20,424 nucleotides of DNA from a virus. Every line of letters begins with the position of its first letter. The stretch's first letter is position 1. Where the stretch lies: positions 1-20,424 of the IMG/VR virus record IMGVR_UViG_3300025770_000105; one strand, written 5' to 3'. The notes beneath the pieces are model-generated. The model had not been told where the DNA came from, made no database searches, and saw only the letters and a list, made by a program, of their open reading frames with translations. The position numbers were made by a program, and so were the translations under genes. Shown piece by piece: positions 5,932 through 12,378 of the stretch.

Positions 5932-6108
5932 ATGGAACTAAATGAACAAGTGATTCGTGGACTTAAAGCAAAACTTTTATACGAATCTTGTACATGTACA
6001 CCTGCGGATAGGTGTGAGTGTGATGCCGTCATGGAAGATATTAGTGTTGCTAACGATTGGATTTCTTCCCTTGAAGGTGAAGCACAGGATTGTTGCGAAG
6101 ATGGTTGA
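5932..6108 (+). CDS. Small Cys-rich acidic protein, late-expressed
   Basis: A 58-residue protein starting 5 nt after AAGGAGAA. It has a CxC-x5-CxC arrangement (residues 20-30: CTCTPADRCEC) and a CC pair near the C-terminus (QDCCEDG), so six cysteines in all that could bind zinc or another metal. It is acidic, with one helix (LNEQVIRGLKAKLLYE). I do not recognise it. It is the first gene after a late promoter, and its stop is overlapped by the next start (ATG at 6101), which indicates coupling. Confidence 0.75.
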   Translation: MELNEQVIRGLKAKLLYESCTCTPADRCECDAVMEDISVANDWISSLEGEAQDCCEDG

Positions 6109-6238
6109 TGGACAGGCCGGTAAGGGTAGTAAATATCGACCAGTAGACCAAGAAAAATATACCGAGAACTGGAAAAAGGCTTTCGGTAAAAAGAAAAAGA
6201 CAAAGAAAAAGACAAAGAAAAAAGGAAAGTCAAAATGA
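6101..6238 (+). CDS. Small lysine-rich protein (GKGSKxRP...NWxxxFG type)
   Basis: A 45-residue protein. The frame is open further upstream, but that part is the shadow of the Cys-rich gene; the ATG at 6101 overlaps that gene's end by 8 nt. The N-terminal half (GKGSKYRPV then YTENWKKAFG) matches a short motif I have seen in many phage small proteins of unknown role. The C-terminal half is almost pure Lys/Thr/Gly (KKKKTKKKTKKKGK). Such a tail should bind nucleic acid. It overlaps the next gene by 4 nt (ATGA). Confidence 0.75.
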   Translation: MVDGQAGKGSKYRPVDQEKYTENWKKAFGKKKKTKKKTKKKGKSK

Positions 6239-6573
6239 GTGAAGTAAAAATTGTACGATTAACATCGGGTGAAGAATTAATAGCAAAAGTAGAAGAAACA
6301 GATACACATGTAACCTTAAAAAAACCTGCTATTTTAATTCCAGCAGGGAAAGACCAACTTGCTTTTGGTCAGTGGTTGCCTTATGCAAACCTTAAAGAAG
6401 GAATTGAAATTTCAAAAGAATATGTTGTATTTTCTGTAGAACCCATTGATGAAATGGGCGCACAATATGAAGAAGCATTTGGTTCTGGTTTGGTTGTTCC
6501 TAAAAAGGGTGGAGTAATTAGTGGCGCACCTATGCCGGGAGCAGAGTCTTTAAAGATTGGTGACTATAACTAA
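6235..6573 (+). CDS. Sm-like (LSm) phage protein
   Basis: A 112-residue protein. VKIVRLTSGEELIAKVEE then VTLKKPAILIPAG, LAFGQWLPYA and EYVVFSVEP is the strand series of an Sm fold. It resembles the phage family represented by a structurally solved Sm-like protein of putative cyanophage origin. In bacteria and archaea, Sm-like proteins form rings that bind RNA; whether this one does so is not known. The C-terminus (GSGLVVPKKGG, AESLKIGDYN) is flexible. The start overlaps the basic gene before it and the stop overlaps the next start (TAATG), so the four-gene operon is tightly coupled. It lies 0.9 kb from the structured RNA candidate. Confidence 0.85.
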   Translation: MSEVKIVRLTSGEELIAKVEETDTHVTLKKPAILIPAGKDQLAFGQWLPYANLKEGIEISKEYVVFSVEPIDEMGAQYEEAFGSGLVVPKKGGVISGAPMPGAESLKIGDYN

Positions 6574-6716
6574 TGGCAAAGAAAGCACACGGACACGACC
6601 CATCAATTGCAAACAGAGTTAAAATAGGCAAACCAAGAACTTCTAAAATTTTTAGAAAGAAAGGTAATGCGGCTTCAAGTACTTCCAAAAGAGGAAATGG
6701 TGCAAGAGTTAGATAA
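6573..6716 (+). CDS. Small basic hypothetical protein
   Basis: A 47-residue basic protein (MAKKAHGHDPSIANRVKIGK, then KIFRKKG and TSKRGNGARVR) with no acidic stretch and no hydrophobic core, probably a nucleic-acid binder without a stable fold. Its ATG shares a base with the previous stop (TAATG), so it is translated by reinitiation in the late operon. It ends 5 nt before the tRNA gene. No family recognised. Confidence 0.75.
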   Translation: MAKKAHGHDPSIANRVKIGKPRTSKIFRKKGNAASSTSKRGNGARVR

Positions 6717-6721
6717 CCTTT

Positions 6722-6795
6722 GCACCTGTAACTCAGTTGGATAGAGTATCGGGTTTCTAACTCGACAGTCGCAGGTTCGAGTCCTGCCAGGTGTG
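6722..6795 (+). tRNA. tRNA-Arg (anticodon UCU)
   Basis: A complete 74-nt cloverleaf. The acceptor stem is GCACCTG/CAGGTGT (first pair G-U), the D arm ACTC...GAGT, the anticodon stem TCGGG/CTCGA with loop TTTCTAA (anticodon TCT at the centre), and the T arm GCAGG-TTCGAGT-CCTGC. The discriminator base is G and no CCA is encoded, so CCA must be added by the host enzyme. It reads AGA, a codon used often in these AT-rich genes. Confidence 0.95.
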
Positions 6796-6814
6796 TTATA
6801 GAAACAAACAAAAA

Positions 6815-6988
6815 ATGAAAAAGACAAACGACCCTTATCAATATACAATGTATAAGAAGCCACAAACACAGGAGTGGAGGCGGGAACAAGAAAGACAACA
6901 TAGAGTTAATCTAATTTCTATCGCCATTATCACATTAGTGTGTATGGTTGGAATTGGCACCATAATGTATTTCGCATATTCTTCTTGA
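6815..6988 (+). CDS. Small tail-anchored-type membrane protein
   Basis: A 57-residue protein. The frame is open from 6791, but that point is inside the tRNA, so the ATG at 6815 is the start. The first 38 residues are polar and basic (QEWRREQERQHRV), and residues about 40-55 form one hydrophobic helix (LISIAIITLVCMVGIGTIMYF), so the protein should be anchored by its C-terminus with the basic part in the cytoplasm. The family is unknown. Its stop overlaps the -35 box of the next promoter. Confidence 0.65.
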   Translation: MKKTNDPYQYTMYKKPQTQEWRREQERQHRVNLISIAIITLVCMVGIGTIMYFAYSS

Positions 6989-7012
6989 CATCCCCTTCAG
7001 TCATGGTATAAT
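6985..7012 (+). promoter_or_regulatory. Consensus sigma70-like promoter, leaderless geometry
   Basis: TTGACA (6985-6990), 16 nt, TATAAT (7007-7012), then 6 nt to the ATG at 7019. It is the closest to consensus in the window. The predicted +1 is the A of the start codon and no Shine-Dalgarno can exist. Confidence 0.8.
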
Positions 7013-7018
7013 ACACTT

Positions 7019-7597
7019 ATGACTAAAGAAAAATCAAGACTATGCGGTATGACTCAAGAGGAAGTAGATTCCTACTTGAAAGAAAAGAACATCAAAGTGG
7101 CAGTTATGATGGAACACGGTTATGACAAAGACGGTGATTGGGCAGAAATAATTACTGATGACAAAGGTTATCAAACTGGATTTGGCGATGACTGTGTTCG
7201 TATAGAGAAGATGTGGGGATTCTCAAGTCCAAACGGATTCCATACCTTTGATTACGAAGAACCAAAAATGACAGAAGCAAAGGCACAGTATATGACTGTG
7301 TTGTTTCATAAACTCTATGAAGAATATGATGTATCATGGGCAAGTTCAGAGGCACTTTCACTTGCATTTGTAATGAGTGAGTTTGAAGTTCCTTATGTAG
7401 AACGGGAATGGGATAAAAAACCAGATATGTCTACAGAAGAAGGACAAGAAGAAGTTCGTAATAAACTACTTGATTGTATTAAATCTGGCAATGTTGTTGT
7501 TCCTAAAGCAGTAGAAGAAACTGTAACCGTTCGTGGTGAAGAACGGAAAGCATCGGAGTTTGATAAATATTCTGATGGAAATGTAATAGAAGATTAA
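7019..7597 (+). CDS. Hypothetical acidic protein, probably leaderless
   Basis: A 192-residue soluble acidic protein that I do not recognise. Visible parts are an N-terminal helix (MTQEEVDSYLKEKNI), a beta region with a DKDGDWAEIITDDKGYQTGFGDD stretch, a central helix with Trp and Ser (YEEYDVSWASSEALSLAFV), and an acidic C-terminus. The ATG at 7019 is placed at +1 of a consensus promoter. Its strong promoter suggests early, high expression. It is followed by a gene with a normal ribosome-binding site (7610). Confidence 0.75.
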   Translation: MTKEKSRLCGMTQEEVDSYLKEKNIKVAVMMEHGYDKDGDWAEIITDDKGYQTGFGDDCVRIEKMWGFSSPNGFHTFDYEEPKMTEAKAQYMTVLFHKLYEEYDVSWASSEALSLAFVMSEFEVPYVEREWDKKPDMSTEEGQEEVRNKLLDCIKSGNVVVPKAVEETVTVRGEERKASEFDKYSDGNVIED

Positions 7598-7609
7598 AGG
7601 AGAACTCTA

Positions 7610-7828
7610 ATGTGTGAAACATATAATTTGGGCGAAAGTGTAGTACATCGTGGTAGTGGAAAGATGGGCGAAGTCGTTGATGCCGCAGATAGTTCAAAAG
7701 ACGGAACTACTGAATCTATAAAAATTAAATATGAAGATGGTTCAACAGATTGGCATTCTGTGAGTGAAGTTTCTAAAATGCTATACGAAACCGACCCGCC
7801 GATATCAAATAATACTTTATTGGATTAA
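7610..7828 (+). CDS. Small SH3/KOW-like barrel protein
   Basis: A 72-residue protein with AAAGGAGA just before the ATG. GESVVHRGSGKMGEVVDA then ESIKIKYEDGSTDWHSVSEVSKM is the usual two-half pattern of a small SH3-like barrel (a KOW-type loop GKMGEVV followed by a YEDGS hairpin). The function is unknown. Its stop (7826-7828) interlocks with the stop of the opposing gene (7825-7827), and no terminator lies between the two. Confidence 0.75.
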   Translation: MCETYNLGESVVHRGSGKMGEVVDAADSSKDGTTESIKIKYEDGSTDWHSVSEVSKMLYETDPPISNNTLLD

Positions 7829-9543
7829 TATCCACCAGAACTCATTCCACCATTAGATGGTGTACTTGTTCTTGGTGTAGAAGTTCTTATTGGTAATGTC
7901 TCTGAATCTGAATGGGTTTTACCTTTCATGCACCAAGGGGCATCATGGTCACCGTCTGCTGGCATCAAATGATATCCCTCTCGACAACTTCTTTGAGAAG
8001 TGGTAGAAGTTCTTATTGGTAATGTCTCTGAATCTGAATGGGTTTTACCTTTCATGCACCAAGGGGCATCATGGTCACCGTCTGCTGGCATCAAATGATA
8101 TCCCTCTCGACAAGGTTGTTTTTGTGTACTTTGTCTTGGCTGTTTTCTGGTATTGGCAACTTCTATACCACCACCCAATACAGTTCTTTCCTTACACAAA
8201 TATTTTAAAATGTTTTTATTTGTTGGTATTGTAATATAAACATATGCTCCTCTAGTTCCTATCTTTGCTGAAGAACGAACATGACTGCCGGGTTTAAGAC
8301 TTACTCCTTGTTCTCCCATAATAATAAATTCATGGTACATATTTGTAAACCCCTTTATACCGTTTGATATATGAGAAATATTGAACTTATAAGTTTTGCC
8401 TGCATCTAATTCTAATGTGGGTTTTGTTTTTCCGTCAATTACATATGACCAAGAACCTTTACTATCATTTTCTATAGAAACATGGAATGTCTTCTTTCCA
8501 GATTGTTGCCATTTTTCTGTTGCACCCTGAAGACTTGATGATATAGAACTATTAACAGGAGATGTTTTAACAGTAGATGTTTGTGTTGTTTTTCTGTTCT
8601 TTATCGAAGCAAGTGTATCCTTTGCAGACTTTACTAAATCTGATATTTCTTTTGGTTGAGCAGTTCCCGTATCTTTTTTTGGTGACATCAGTGGAGTACT
8701 TGGATTAAATCCACCACCTGCACCACCACCACCTGCACCACCAATTGCAATTGGCAAAGAAGGTCTTCTACTTTTTTCTTCTGTTTCTTCTTTTCTTCTT
8801 CTTAACATAATAAACACTTCACTGCCAAATAAAGTTGTATCTGTAGGGACATCTTCAATTAATTCTATATGTTCCATACCTTCTGCATCGACATAGTATG
8901 AAGAAACCGTATAAGAAGATATACTGCTTCCTACTTTAATGTCCAGTGTATCGTTTGGTTTGACCGTTTTAAATACTGAAGAAAAAGAGTTTGCAGAATG
9001 TTTACCAATACGATTAACTAACTCGTTGATTTGTTCTGTTTTGTTTTCTTGTGTGCTTGATGATGTGGTCCATTTTAAAGAGCCATTAATAAAAAAGTTT
9101 TTGTCGTATCTAGAGTATGTTGAACTTTCATTCTTTACAGAAACTTTAGTAAGCAATGCTATACCTGTGGTGGGATTCCATTTCTCAAATATGTAAGTAC
9201 CAGACAGATTCTTTATTTCTGCATCCCCAAGACCTTCGTTAATAAATTCACCATCGGTTAATGTAAGGGTATCTCCCTTGACTGCTGTTGCTTCAAAGAA
9301 GGTTGTGATTTCATCTTTAATTCTCTTTCTTCCTTTTAGTGCATCACCATAGTCCACTAAAACACTATCACCTTTAAAAAGAATATTAGGATTTACCGAA
9401 AAAGATTCTACGCTGTCAACGATGTCGGATATTCTGGTAACAAAATCGCAACCTATAAAGGATGCCTGACCAACCAATTCCTTTTGTTCGCTTGGTTTTT
9501 TACTTTTTCGTCTAGAATTTCTATTATGAATACTTAACGACAT
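7825..9543 (-). CDS. Multidomain virion structural protein with cupredoxin-like domain and duplicated C-terminal module
   Basis: A 572-residue protein. In order: a basic N-terminus; beta-rich domains to about residue 250; a Gly-rich hinge (268-279); a Ser/Thr linker; a domain at about 351-463 (SWSYVIDGKTKPTLELDAGKTYKFNIS ... ILKYLC ... VLGGGIEV) that follows the plastocyanin-like pattern seen in marine phage structural proteins; then two identical modules beginning CREGYHLMPADGD (478 and 520) with two cysteines each; and a GGMSSGGY end. The cupredoxin copper site is degenerate: the Cys is kept, but the usual following His is missing. It lies 7 nt after the other structural gene (9551-10981), so both probably form one late operon of tail, fibre or capsid-decoration proteins. 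Confidence 0.7.
   Translation of the reverse strand: MSLSIHNRNSRRKSKKPSEQKELVGQASFIGCDFVTRISDIVDSVESFSVNPNILFKGDSVLVDYGDALKGRKRIKDEITTFFEATAVKGDTLTLTDGEFINEGLGDAEIKNLSGTYIFEKWNPTTGIALLTKVSVKNESSTYSRYDKNFFINGSLKWTTSSSTQENKTEQINELVNRIGKHSANSFSSVFKTVKPNDTLDIKVGSSISSYTVSSYYVDAEGMEHIELIEDVPTDTTLFGSEVFIMLRRRKEETEEKSRRPSLPIAIGGAGGGGAGGGFNPSTPLMSPKKDTGTAQPKEISDLVKSAKDTLASIKNRKTTQTSTVKTSPVNSSISSSLQGATEKWQQSGKKTFHVSIENDSKGSWSYVIDGKTKPTLELDAGKTYKFNISHISNGIKGFTNMYHEFIIMGEQGVSLKPGSHVRSSAKIGTRGAYVYITIPTNKNILKYLCKERTVLGGGIEVANTRKQPRQSTQKQPCREGYHLMPADGDHDAPWCMKGKTHSDSETLPIRTSTTSQRSCREGYHLMPADGDHDAPWCMKGKTHSDSETLPIRTSTPRTSTPSNGGMSSGGY
7877..8113 (-). repeat. Perfect 111-bp tandem duplication, period 126 bp
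   Basis: 7877-7987 and 8003-8113 are identical by eye over 111 bases and are separated by 15 different bases. In the protein they give two copies of a 37-residue block with a 42-residue period. Complete identity, including third codon positions, points to a recent duplication or ongoing recombination. Confidence 0.95.
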
Positions 9544-9550
9544 ATTTTAA

Positions 9551-10981
9551 TCAAGTTCCAATATAGTGTAGGGTTGCCGATTGGTCGCCATCTTTTCTAC
9601 AATATATGTGTTTTAAGTTATTAATTTCTAGGTAGATACTTTCTCCTGGCTCTAACAAATATCCATTAGTTGGATTTGATTGTATTGTGTTTGAACCAAC
9701 CCAAACATCTGTGCCACTTGTTATTAAGTTTTTAATAGTAACACCAGTTAATAGTTCCATTCCGTTATGAAGGCTTGTTGCATCGTTTAATACTTTCTTA
9801 TTACCTGCTCGAAGATTTTCTGGTTTTGTTATAGAAGAAATTGTAGTTCTTACACTACCACTCTTTAAATCTGTACGGATTGCAGATATTTGGTCTGTTC
9901 CAGTTTTAATATTTTTTAGACCACCAATGAGTTCTCCAGTTGTTCCTTTGAGTTCTTGTAGAATATCATTATCGTCTATAGTAACAGTTCCAGATATTGT
10001 GGTTGACAATCCAGCGGTTGAAACAACATCAACAGCACCCGCTTGTTCACCACGAATGGTAACTGGGTCGCCCCATGTTCCTGTTGTTCCTTGGATTCTT
10101 AATGCACCACCCGATGCAGTTACCCCTACATCTATAGTTGCCCCCATAGTTACACTGAATGTAATTCCACCGTTTACAACTGCAACTTTAAGTGCATCTC
10201 CAGATGTTCCAATTATAGAGGAATCTAGCGTGCTTCCATAAAGATTGGCACGAACATATTTTGTTGCGTCTGCACCATATACCGCAATAGAATCTGTTGC
10301 TACAGAAGTTGTCCATTCTCTACTAGTTCCAACATCACCAGTTACGGTAATCATGTCGGTATCTTTTCCGAGTCTTCGTCCTGCGGTGACTGCAATAGGA
10401 ACACCGAATCCATAGCCTGGGAATACTTCCCCTGCAACTGTTGCTGTTGCACCTGCTGAAGTTCCTTGTACGAGGATACCTAGCGCAGTACCAAATGTAC
10501 CACCGAATGTTGGTCCATAACTTGCACCATCACTTGCCATTGCACCTCTTAAATGTATACCTGTTGAATAGTCACCGTTTGATGGTCCAGTTGTTGCAAT
10601 AATAACAGGAATTCCATTTGTTACACCTTGAATCCAACCAGATATACCAACTGCTTGTGTTCCAGTAGTATTTCCTGAAACTGCAATATATTCTAATCCA
10701 GCAGTTGCGCCAATATAACCATAGTTCCGTATTTTAATGTTGGTGAGTGCCCCAGTTGAACTGGTTATACTAACTTCTAACGGTCCAGTTTGACCTGATA
10801 TTTGTATTGGAAGTGGGTTTGTAAGTGAAGTCCTATATCCATTGTCTAAATCGCCCCATGCAATCTTTGAGATAGGAATGTGAGAGTTTGTAAAGCCAGT
10901 CCCTGCATTTCCATAGTCGGTTGCCATGGATGCGGTATCGCCACTAGTAGTGATTAAAATATTGTCTGTTATATCTGTCAT
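9551..10981 (-). CDS. Beta-rich virion structural protein (tail fibre/spike-like)
   Basis: A 476-residue protein with GGAGAAC 7 nt before its ATG. It is very rich in Gly, Thr, Ser, Ala, Ile and Val, almost without cysteine, with many short beta-type repeats (VTITSSTGALT-like and TISGTVTIDDND). This is typical of phage fibre or spike shafts. The C-terminal part (VWVGSNTIQSNPTNGYLLEPGESIYLEI ... SATLHYIGT) is a jelly-roll-like end I recall from many phage structural proteins. It probably forms an exposed trimeric or decoration structure. The exact position on the virion is unknown. It heads the minus-strand pair with 7825-9543. Confidence 0.7.
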   Translation of the reverse strand: MTDITDNILITTSGDTASMATDYGNAGTGFTNSHIPISKIAWGDLDNGYRTSLTNPLPIQISGQTGPLEVSITSSTGALTNIKIRNYGYIGATAGLEYIAVSGNTTGTQAVGISGWIQGVTNGIPVIIATTGPSNGDYSTGIHLRGAMASDGASYGPTFGGTFGTALGILVQGTSAGATATVAGEVFPGYGFGVPIAVTAGRRLGKDTDMITVTGDVGTSREWTTSVATDSIAVYGADATKYVRANLYGSTLDSSIIGTSGDALKVAVVNGGITFSVTMGATIDVGVTASGGALRIQGTTGTWGDPVTIRGEQAGAVDVVSTAGLSTTISGTVTIDDNDILQELKGTTGELIGGLKNIKTGTDQISAIRTDLKSGSVRTTISSITKPENLRAGNKKVLNDATSLHNGMELLTGVTIKNLITSGTDVWVGSNTIQSNPTNGYLLEPGESIYLEINNLKHIYCRKDGDQSATLHYIGT

Positions 10982-11014
10982 GTTTGAAAGTTCTCCAAAG
11001 TATCAAGTTTCTTC

Positions 11015-11042
11015 TTGATTTTTATAGTCTTCGTGTTATACT
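11015..11042 (+). promoter_or_regulatory. Sigma70-like promoter of the gp33-like gene
   Basis: TTGATT (11015-11020), 16 nt, TATACT (11037-11042). Start expected near 11049, giving a leader of about 46 nt that contains AAAGGA before the ATG at 11095. On the other strand TATAAAAA (11027-11020), one base off the T4 late octamer, could serve the structural gene at 10981. Confidence 0.6.
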
Positions 11043-11094
11043 ATATATAACAAATGTCCTACGGGGCGTGTGTATATTATGAAAGGAATCTTAC

Positions 11095-11322
11095 ATGTTA
11101 TTTAGCGAAGAAACACAAGGGGAATTTTTAAAAAGAATCGATACCATTGTTTTAAATGGTGGAGTTGGTTATATTGAGGCAGTTATAGTTGCTTGCGAAG
11201 AAAATGAGATAGAACCTAATGTGGCATCTAAGATACTTTCACAGCCAATTATTGAAAAGATAGAAGAAGAAGCCAGAGAATATAATATGTTCTCTAAAAA
11301 TACTGCAAAACTTCCAATTTAG
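11095..11322 (+). CDS. 33: gp33-like late-transcription coactivator
   Basis: A 75-residue helical acidic protein directly upstream of gp32. The layout VGYIEAVIVACEENEIEPNVASKIL followed by an acidic helix (IIEKIEEEAREYNM) and a short basic/hydrophobic end (TAKLPI) resembles the small gp33 proteins of marine T4-like phages as I recall them. In T4, gp33 bridges RNA polymerase and the gp45 sliding clamp to activate TATAAATA promoters, and gene 33 also lies near gene 32. The exact late promoters in this window agree with such a protein being present. AAAGGA fixes the start. Confidence 0.7.
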   Translation: MLFSEETQGEFLKRIDTIVLNGGVGYIEAVIVACEENEIEPNVASKILSQPIIEKIEEEAREYNMFSKNTAKLPI

Positions 11323-11325
11323 TGT

Positions 11326-11353
11326 TTGACTATTGGTGGTTTTGTAGTATTAT
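11326..11353 (+). promoter_or_regulatory. Sigma70-like promoter of gp32
   Basis: TTGACT (11326-11331), 16 nt, TATTAT (11348-11353). It starts just after the stop of the gp33-like gene. Start expected near 11360, giving a leader of about 80 nt, much longer than for most genes here. Confidence 0.7.
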
Positions 11354-11359
11354 ATACAT

Positions 11360-11439
11360 ATACAGTTGTGGTTGGGTAGTTCCTGACCGAGTATTAGAAC
11401 ATGGTAGTCCCATGAGTAGCAAAATAAGGAGCATTTTAT
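11360..11439 (+). promoter_or_regulatory. gp32 mRNA leader, candidate autoregulatory site
   Basis: The leader can form GTTC/GAAC (around 11379-11400) and a perfect CATGG-TAGTC-CCATG hairpin (11400-11414), with two similar GGTAGTyCC stretches, before an unstructured AT-rich segment and AAGGAG. In T4, gp32 represses its own translation by binding a pseudoknot and adjacent unstructured leader. The layout is similar, but a pseudoknot is not proven here. Confidence 0.45.
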
Positions 11440-12330
11440 ATGTCATTTGCAGATTTTAAGAAGCGTTCTCAGTCAAGTATTAATGAATTGACTAAGAAGA
11501 TTGAAGAAACAAACAAGAAAGAATCATACACCGATGACCGTTTCTGGCGTCCAGAGTTGGACAAATCCAGTAACGGTTTTGCTGTTATTAGATTCTTACC
11601 CGCACCAGACGGTGAAGACTTGCCATGGGCAAAGTATTATTCACACGGTTTCCAAGGTAAGGGTGGATGGTTTATTGAAAATTGTCCTACCACTCTTGGT
11701 CAAAAGTGTCCTGTGTGTGAAGCAAACAGTGAACTTTGGAATAGTGGAATCGAAAAGGATAAGGATATTGCACGAAATCGTAAACGAAGATTGCACTATA
11801 CTTCAAACATTATGATTATAAGTGACCCTGCTAATCCTCAAAACGAGGGTAAAGTATTCCTTTACAAATATGGTAAGAAGATTTTTGATAAAATCAACGA
11901 AGCAATGAATCCAGAATTTGCTGATGAAGAAGCAATCAACCCATTCGATTTCTGGAAGGGTGCAAACTTCAAACTGAAGGTTCGTAAGGTTGCAGGATTT
12001 ATCAACTACGATAAGAGTGAATTTGAATCAACTTCGGCACTCTTGGATGGTAATGATGCGAATTTAGAAGTACTTTGGAAAACCCAATATGCACTTACTG
12101 AGTTCACTGATGCCGCAAACTTTAAATCATATACTGAATTAAAGACAAAACGAGATGCTGTTCTTGGTGCTGACATTCGACAGACAACACAAGACACGCC
12201 AACTACTGCTGAAACTGTTAGTGAATCAGAAGATGGTGGAGTCGCAAGAGCAGAAAAAGCATTTGGAAATGAAGAAGGAACTGAAGAAACTGATGCTCTT
12301 TCTTACTTTGAAAAGTTGGCAAATGAATAG
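11440..12330 (+). CDS. 32: gp32 single-stranded DNA-binding protein
   Basis: A 296-residue protein (T4 gp32 has 301). The N-terminus has a basic LAST-like patch (FKKRSQSS, residues 6-13) used for cooperative binding. The core contains the zinc ligands H69, C82, C90 and C93 (HGFQGKGGW ... NCPTTLGQKCPVCEANSELW) and the typical stretch KDIARNRKRRLHYTSNIMIISD. The last 60 residues are acidic (EDGGV, NEEGTEET, ending DALSYFEKLANE), the tail that contacts polymerase, helicase loader and other replication proteins. It coats single-stranded DNA in replication, recombination and repair. It has its own promoter, a structured leader and an intrinsic terminator. The call is secure. Confidence 0.95.
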   Translation: MSFADFKKRSQSSINELTKKIEETNKKESYTDDRFWRPELDKSSNGFAVIRFLPAPDGEDLPWAKYYSHGFQGKGGWFIENCPTTLGQKCPVCEANSELWNSGIEKDKDIARNRKRRLHYTSNIMIISDPANPQNEGKVFLYKYGKKIFDKINEAMNPEFADEEAINPFDFWKGANFKLKVRKVAGFINYDKSEFESTSALLDGNDANLEVLWKTQYALTEFTDAANFKSYTELKTKRDAVLGADIRQTTQDTPTTAETVSESEDGGVARAEKAFGNEEGTEETDALSYFEKLANE

Positions 12331-12347
12331 TTCGTTCTAATTTTCAC

Positions 12348-12378
12348 TAAAAAGGAGTCGCAAGACTCCTTTTTTTTA
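12348..12378. terminator. Bidirectional intrinsic terminator between gp32 and the tail operon
   Basis: Stem GGAGTC (12354-12359), loop GCAA, GACTCC (12364-12369), flanked by an A run on the left and a T run on the right (12370-12377). It therefore works as a terminator on both strands for the convergent genes that end at 12330 and 12379. Confidence 0.9.

Noticed and set aside
6530-6901. Minus-strand ORF with the familiar HLAGLEPATVELE-type sequence
   Set aside because: It is the antisense reading of the tRNA-Arg gene, a well-known annotation artefact.
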